Assembly (NCBI GenBank): GCA_025800305.1
Contig: JAOXRY010000195.1
Coordinates: 1 to 8,326, forward strand
Reading direction: 5' to 3'
DNA length: 8,326 nucleotides
DNA from: Campylobacterales bacterium
GTDB lineage: Bacteria > Campylobacterota > Campylobacteria > Campylobacterales > SZUA-545
Shown here: in pieces, positions 5,619 through 8,326 of the stretch
How positions within the stretch are numbered: position 1 is the stretch's first letter
How the letters are laid out: each line of letters begins with the position of its first letter
The notes under the pieces: generated by a model
Told to the model about the DNA's origin: nothing
The model's database searches: none
What the model saw: only the letters and a program-made list of their open reading frames with translations
Translations under genes and position numbers: made by a program

Positions 5619-6347
5619 ATGAATAGAAGAAATTTTTTAGCTTTTTCAGGAGCCACGGTTTTATTGGCTGGTTGTCACTCTAGGACAACTCCACATAACC
5701 ATCATAATGGTCACCACCACGAAAAAGGAAAAGTAAAAAACTTTAGAACAGTTCCAAAATCTAAAGCAGAAATCCTTCAAAGTGGAAAAGAAAAAGACTT
5801 CTGTACTGTTTGTGGTATGACACTTCACCTTTTCTATAGGACAAATCATGCTGCTGATATTGGAGGAGAAACTCACCAGTACTGTTCCCATCACTGTATG
5901 CTAGAAGAGAAGAAAGTAACAGGAAAACCTCACACTAATATTAAAGTTGTAGATAATGTAACTTTAAAGTTTATGGATGCTAGAAAAGCATATTATGTTT
6001 ATGATTCTCTTCAACCAGGAACTATGTCTCCAATTAGCAAGTATGCCTTTAGCAACAAAAGTGCAGCAATGAACTTTATTGAAGTTAATGAAGGGGAATT
6101 GAAAACTTTTGATGAGGTCTATAAATTGGGAATAAAAAATTTAGATAAAGAGATCTCAATGATCAAAAAAAAACAAGCTAAAGCAGCAAAAATGGGAAAA
6201 AAGATCTACGAAAAGATGTGTAAACCAACAGAAGAAAGATTTTCAAGTCCAGCTTTAGCAAAAAGCTATCTTCAAGAAAATAACCTTTGTGGAAATCTAA
6301 AAGGTAAAAAATTCCAACAAGTAGGACTCTATCTGTCTGGTAGATAA
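5619..6347 (+). CDS. Tat-type NosL-family lipoprotein with His-rich linker
   Basis: 242 residues. The N-terminus has a twin-arginine motif RRNFL (3-7), a hydrophobic stretch and a lipobox LAGC with Cys19, so it is predicted to be exported folded by Tat and lipid-anchored facing the periplasm. A His-rich stretch (seven His in residues 26-34) follows. The NosL domain (~60-160) carries CTVCGM (62-67), a second set HQYCSHHCM (86-94) and GTMS (134-137), all plausible Cu(I) ligands. The C-terminal module (192-240) begins GKKIYEKMC (C201), has a second cysteine at C224 and ends VGLYL. The same module occurs in the operon protein encoded at 2999-3973. Family knowledge points to a periplasmic copper chaperone for a cuproenzyme such as N2O reductase or a heme-copper oxidase, but neither enzyme is in view. 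AAAGGA (5608-5613) supports the start. The flippase follows after 42 bp. Confidence 0.9.
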   Translation: MNRRNFLAFSGATVLLAGCHSRTTPHNHHNGHHHEKGKVKNFRTVPKSKAEILQSGKEKDFCTVCGMTLHLFYRTNHAADIGGETHQYCSHHCMLEEKKVTGKPHTNIKVVDNVTLKFMDARKAYYVYDSLQPGTMSPISKYAFSNKSAAMNFIEVNEGELKTFDEVYKLGIKNLDKEISMIKKKQAKAAKMGKKIYEKMCKPTEERFSSPALAKSYLQENNLCGNLKGKKFQQVGLYLSGR

Positions 6348-6360
6348 AACTAAAGGTAAC

Positions 6361-6422
6361 AGAGGCTAAACTTTCCCAAAAGGAATTGTATGAAAAGTGT
6401 TCAAAAAGCTTTTTTAGCCTCT
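6361..6422 (+). repeat. 10-bp inverted repeat bracketing the flippase ribosome site and start
   Basis: AGAGGCTAAA at 6361-6370 is perfectly complementary to TTTAGCCTCT at 6413-6422. The 42-nt interval contains the flippase ribosome site (AAAAGGA, 6378-6384) and its ATG (6390). The downstream arm is part of TAGCCTCTTTA (6415-6425), which recurs exactly at 6475-6485, 60 bp later and in frame, encoding LASL both times. The upstream arm could therefore pair with either copy. The long loop makes the structure weak, and it may be coincidental. Confidence 0.35.
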
Positions 6423-7634
6423 TTACCACTGGCTACATTAGCGCTGACAATTAATCTATCGTTTAAAATATATCTAGCCTCTTTAATTTCAAAAGAGACT
6501 TTGGCACTTTTTTTTACTACCCTTGATTTTTTCGCACTTTCACTTTTAATTCTTGTAGGGTTTAGATCTTCTATGATAGTCACTTATGCAAGAACAAAAG
6601 ATGATTTAAAAATCTTAAACATATTTCGTATTTTTTTAGTTGTTGCAATTCTTCTTGCTTGGGGGCTTATTGTTCCGTATCTGAAACATCAAATGGGAGT
6701 GAATGTAGATTATTGGTATCTTGTTGCAACCCTTTTAGCTACAGCGTTATGGACATATCTAGGTAACGAACTTTCTATGTATAGAATGTATGGTTTTATG
6801 AACTATGCAACTTTTTTTGAGCCTATTTTTACTGTTATTTGGTTTAGTATTGCTTGGTTTGGTTATGGGATTCATGGGCTTCAGTCTTTGTTTATTGGAA
6901 CTATTATGGGGAGTCTTTCACTTAGTGTGTTCTTACTGTACGGTAAATATAAAAATAGAGTAAAAGAACCACCAATTAAACTATTTTTGCCAGATGATAA
7001 AATGAAGCTTTTTCTAAAAAATTCTATTATATCAACAGTGGAGTTTGGATCTGGAATTGTAATGATTTATATTGCTGTTATTTTGCTTTTAGATTATCAC
7101 ACACCAGAAGATCTTGGAAATTTCCAAGTAGTTGTAAAGCCGATTTTAGTTGGTTTAATTGCTATCTTTGTTTTTCCTATTTTTAAATTTTTTCTTCCTG
7201 AGTTCTCAAAACTTGCTGCAGATAACAATTATGAAGAGATAAAAAAGTTAAAAGATTGGCAAATAAACTTTATTGGATTTATGAGTCTTGGTGTTATTAC
7301 TCTTTTTTTAGCAGTGGGAAAAGATTTTTTGGCTTTTGCATTTCCTATTGAATATGGTAATGCTTACTTAATGCTAATGCACCTAATCTTCTTTTTCCCT
7401 TTTATTGCTCTTAATGCTTTACAGCTTTCTATCTTAAAAGCCTTTGGAAAGTTTACAGAAGCACTTTTAGTAAGGCTTTCTGGAGTGATTGTTTTTGTTA
7501 TTGCTTTTTATATGATTAGATTTTTTTCAACCAGTGTGATTGATGTGATTATGGGGTTAAATATTGGTTACTTTTTTATGTTTGTAATTTCTCATTTTTT
7601 ACAGAGAAAGACTCTTAGGACTTTCTCTTCATAA
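6390..7634 (+). CDS. Polytopic membrane protein of the oligosaccharide-flippase (MATE/MVF-like) superfamily
   Basis: 414 residues, hydrophobic almost throughout, with about 12 predicted membrane segments arranged as two halves. A more polar central connection lies near residues 188-210. Length, topology and the charge pattern of the loops fit the Wzx/PST branch of the MOP superfamily, which flips lipid-linked sugars across the inner membrane. I see no diagnostic catalytic motif, so the substrate is open and a different polytopic family is possible. AAAAGGA (6378-6384) lies 5 nt before the ATG. The gene is 42 bp downstream of the NosL lipoprotein with no terminator between them, so they are probably co-transcribed although functionally unrelated at first sight. 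No glycosyltransferase or polymerase genes are nearby. The 3' end overlaps the convergent coiled-coil gene by 20 bp. Confidence 0.8.
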   Translation: MKSVQKAFLASLPLATLALTINLSFKIYLASLISKETLALFFTTLDFFALSLLILVGFRSSMIVTYARTKDDLKILNIFRIFLVVAILLAWGLIVPYLKHQMGVNVDYWYLVATLLATALWTYLGNELSMYRMYGFMNYATFFEPIFTVIWFSIAWFGYGIHGLQSLFIGTIMGSLSLSVFLLYGKYKNRVKEPPIKLFLPDDKMKLFLKNSIISTVEFGSGIVMIYIAVILLLDYHTPEDLGNFQVVVKPILVGLIAIFVFPIFKFFLPEFSKLAADNNYEEIKKLKDWQINFIGFMSLGVITLFLAVGKDFLAFAFPIEYGNAYLMLMHLIFFFPFIALNALQLSILKAFGKFTEALLVRLSGVIVFVIAFYMIRFFSTSVIDVIMGLNIGYFFMFVISHFLQRKTLRTFSS

Positions 7635-8316
7635 TTTGGGAAAATTTCTTCACAGCAACCAAAGCATCTTTGCTTCTACTCATAGCAATTGATGCCATAG
7701 CAAAAAGTAGAATAAATACAGCGGCAATTACAAGTAAAAAATATTGAGTTACTTGATCTTTAAAATCAAAACCAATGGTTCCTAAAGAAGCCATTGACAT
7801 TGCTGTTGGAGATGTTTTTGGTTTGTTCTGTATCATTGATATTGAACGCTCTAATTGAGAGATCTTATCATCAAGAATATCTATTCTCATAGAGTCGTGA
7901 TTGGAAGATTTTTTTGATTTAACAGAGGTCATTCTAGCTATCTTCTTCTCCAAAGCAGTGATTTTTTTCTTTAGCTCTTTGTTAGAAGCCATAAGCCCTT
8001 TGTGAATAGAACCATTTTTAGAACTAGAAAGTTTTTTTACTTTTTGTTGTAGATTCCAAATAATAACTTTTAAGTTTTTTATATTCTCTTTTGTGTCTTT
8101 ATCAACAATAATAGTTTTTGTTTCAACTTTTGTTTTTACAGGTTTTTGTTTTTTGCTTTTTTCAAGCTTCATAATGTGTTTTTTTAACGTGTAGATCTCT
8201 TTTTCTAGTTTATTGATTTTTGTCTCAACCTCTCCTGGTTTGTAGCTTTCAAAAATAAAATTGTCTCTAGCTAATAGTGTTATAGTAAGTGTTAATAAAA
8301 TACCGATTAGTCTCAT
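7615..8316 (-). CDS. Coiled-coil protein with N-terminal signal peptide and C-terminal membrane anchor
   Basis: 233 residues, family not recognised. Residues about 1-16 look like a signal peptide. Residues ~28-55, 75-97, 108-130 and 143-162 are heptad-like, rich in Lys/Glu/Leu/Ile and probably coiled coil, separated by polar linkers (KPVKTKVETKT, 58-68, and Ser/Lys-rich stretches). One strong membrane segment lies at about 190-212, followed by a short basic tail ending KRKS. The predicted topology is a periplasmic coiled-coil stalk anchored at its C-terminus with a small cytoplasmic tail. Such proteins can act as envelope spacers, scaffolds or partners of secretion or chemosensory complexes; nothing in the sequence selects among these. 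The ATG at 8316 is preceded by AGG at the window edge, so upstream signals are cut off. The stop lies inside the end of the flippase gene. Confidence 0.8.
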   Translation of the reverse strand: MRLIGILLTLTITLLARDNFIFESYKPGEVETKINKLEKEIYTLKKHIMKLEKSKKQKPVKTKVETKTIIVDKDTKENIKNLKVIIWNLQQKVKKLSSSKNGSIHKGLMASNKELKKKITALEKKIARMTSVKSKKSSNHDSMRIDILDDKISQLERSISMIQNKPKTSPTAMSMASLGTIGFDFKDQVTQYFLLVIAAVFILLFAMASIAMSRSKDALVAVKKFSQIMKRKS

Positions 8317-8326
8317 TGATAAACCT

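Larger units (their letters stand above)
243..8198. repeat. Dispersed AGATCT palindrome, 30 copies
   Basis: I counted 30 copies by eye. Examples start at 243, 985, 1004, 1477, 1719, 2134, 2148, 2184, 2329, 2352, 2803, 2854, 2910, 3055, 3102, 3214, 3288, 3441, 3514, 3576, 3915, 4539, 5096, 5189, 6151, 6202, 6564, 7109, 7860 and 8193. About three would be expected from base composition. All lie inside coding sequence, in several reading frames, and they are densest at 2800-3600. Only about seven other GATC sites exist in the window. Confidence 0.6.

Noticed and set aside
2999..6347. Annotation of the window as a nitrous oxide reductase (nos) cluster
   Set aside because: Two NosL-type proteins are present, but no NosZ, NosD or ABC-2-type NosF/NosY is visible, and NosL relatives also serve other copper enzymes.
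907..6583. Several short open frames opposite the real genes (for example 907-1158, 1342-1620, 2061-2270, 3269-3475, 4384-4593, 5661-5894)
   Set aside because: They lie wholly or almost wholly antisense to well-supported genes, lack ribosome sites and have the composition expected of shadow frames.

Overview
The window is AT-rich bacterial DNA packed with genes. It most resembles the Campylobacterota (the Sulfurimonas/Sulfurovum/Arcobacter side). The clues are low G+C, strong lysine/isoleucine bias, AAAGGA-type ribosome sites, a dCache-like sensor fused to GGDEF, and NosL proteins of a type I associate with that phylum. The phylum call is an inference from style; no rRNA or marker gene is present.

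Left part (1-3973, minus strand): five genes overlap head to tail and read leftward. In transcription order they are a large periplasmic NosL-type protein (3973-2999), a 94-residue protein with one membrane anchor (2999-2715), a MacB/FtsX-type ABC permease (2737-1553), its ATPase (1556-885), and a polytopic membrane protein with cysteine-bearing loops that runs off the window edge (894-1). Every junction overlaps, so this is one co-translated unit. It resembles a NosL/NosF/NosY-type copper-handling cassette but uses a different permease class and adds two proteins I cannot assign. It is the best candidate here for an undescribed system: an ABC machine that may work with periplasmic metal- or thiol-binding proteins.

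Centre (3974-5618): a membrane-bound diguanylate cyclase with a periplasmic sensor lies upstream of the operon on the same strand. An 11-bp perfect hairpin separates them, and its distal arm runs almost into the TTG start of the NosL-type gene. Between the cyclase and the next, divergent gene is a 134-bp intergenic region with two short palindromes and a TTAACAC direct repeat with 11-bp periodicity.

Right part (5619-8316): a Tat-type, His-rich NosL lipoprotein and a MATE/MVF-like flippase read rightward, probably together. A coiled-coil, single-anchor membrane protein reads leftward, and its 3' end overlaps the flippase 3' end by 20 bp. The two NosL-type proteins share the same two-part unit: a NosL-like domain followed by a short two-cysteine module. 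In the operon copy the metal-binding residues of that unit are lost, and a second, canonical NosL domain has been added.

Across the whole window the palindrome AGATCT occurs 30 times, roughly ten times the number expected from base composition. No RNA genes, insertion sequences or CRISPR arrays were seen.
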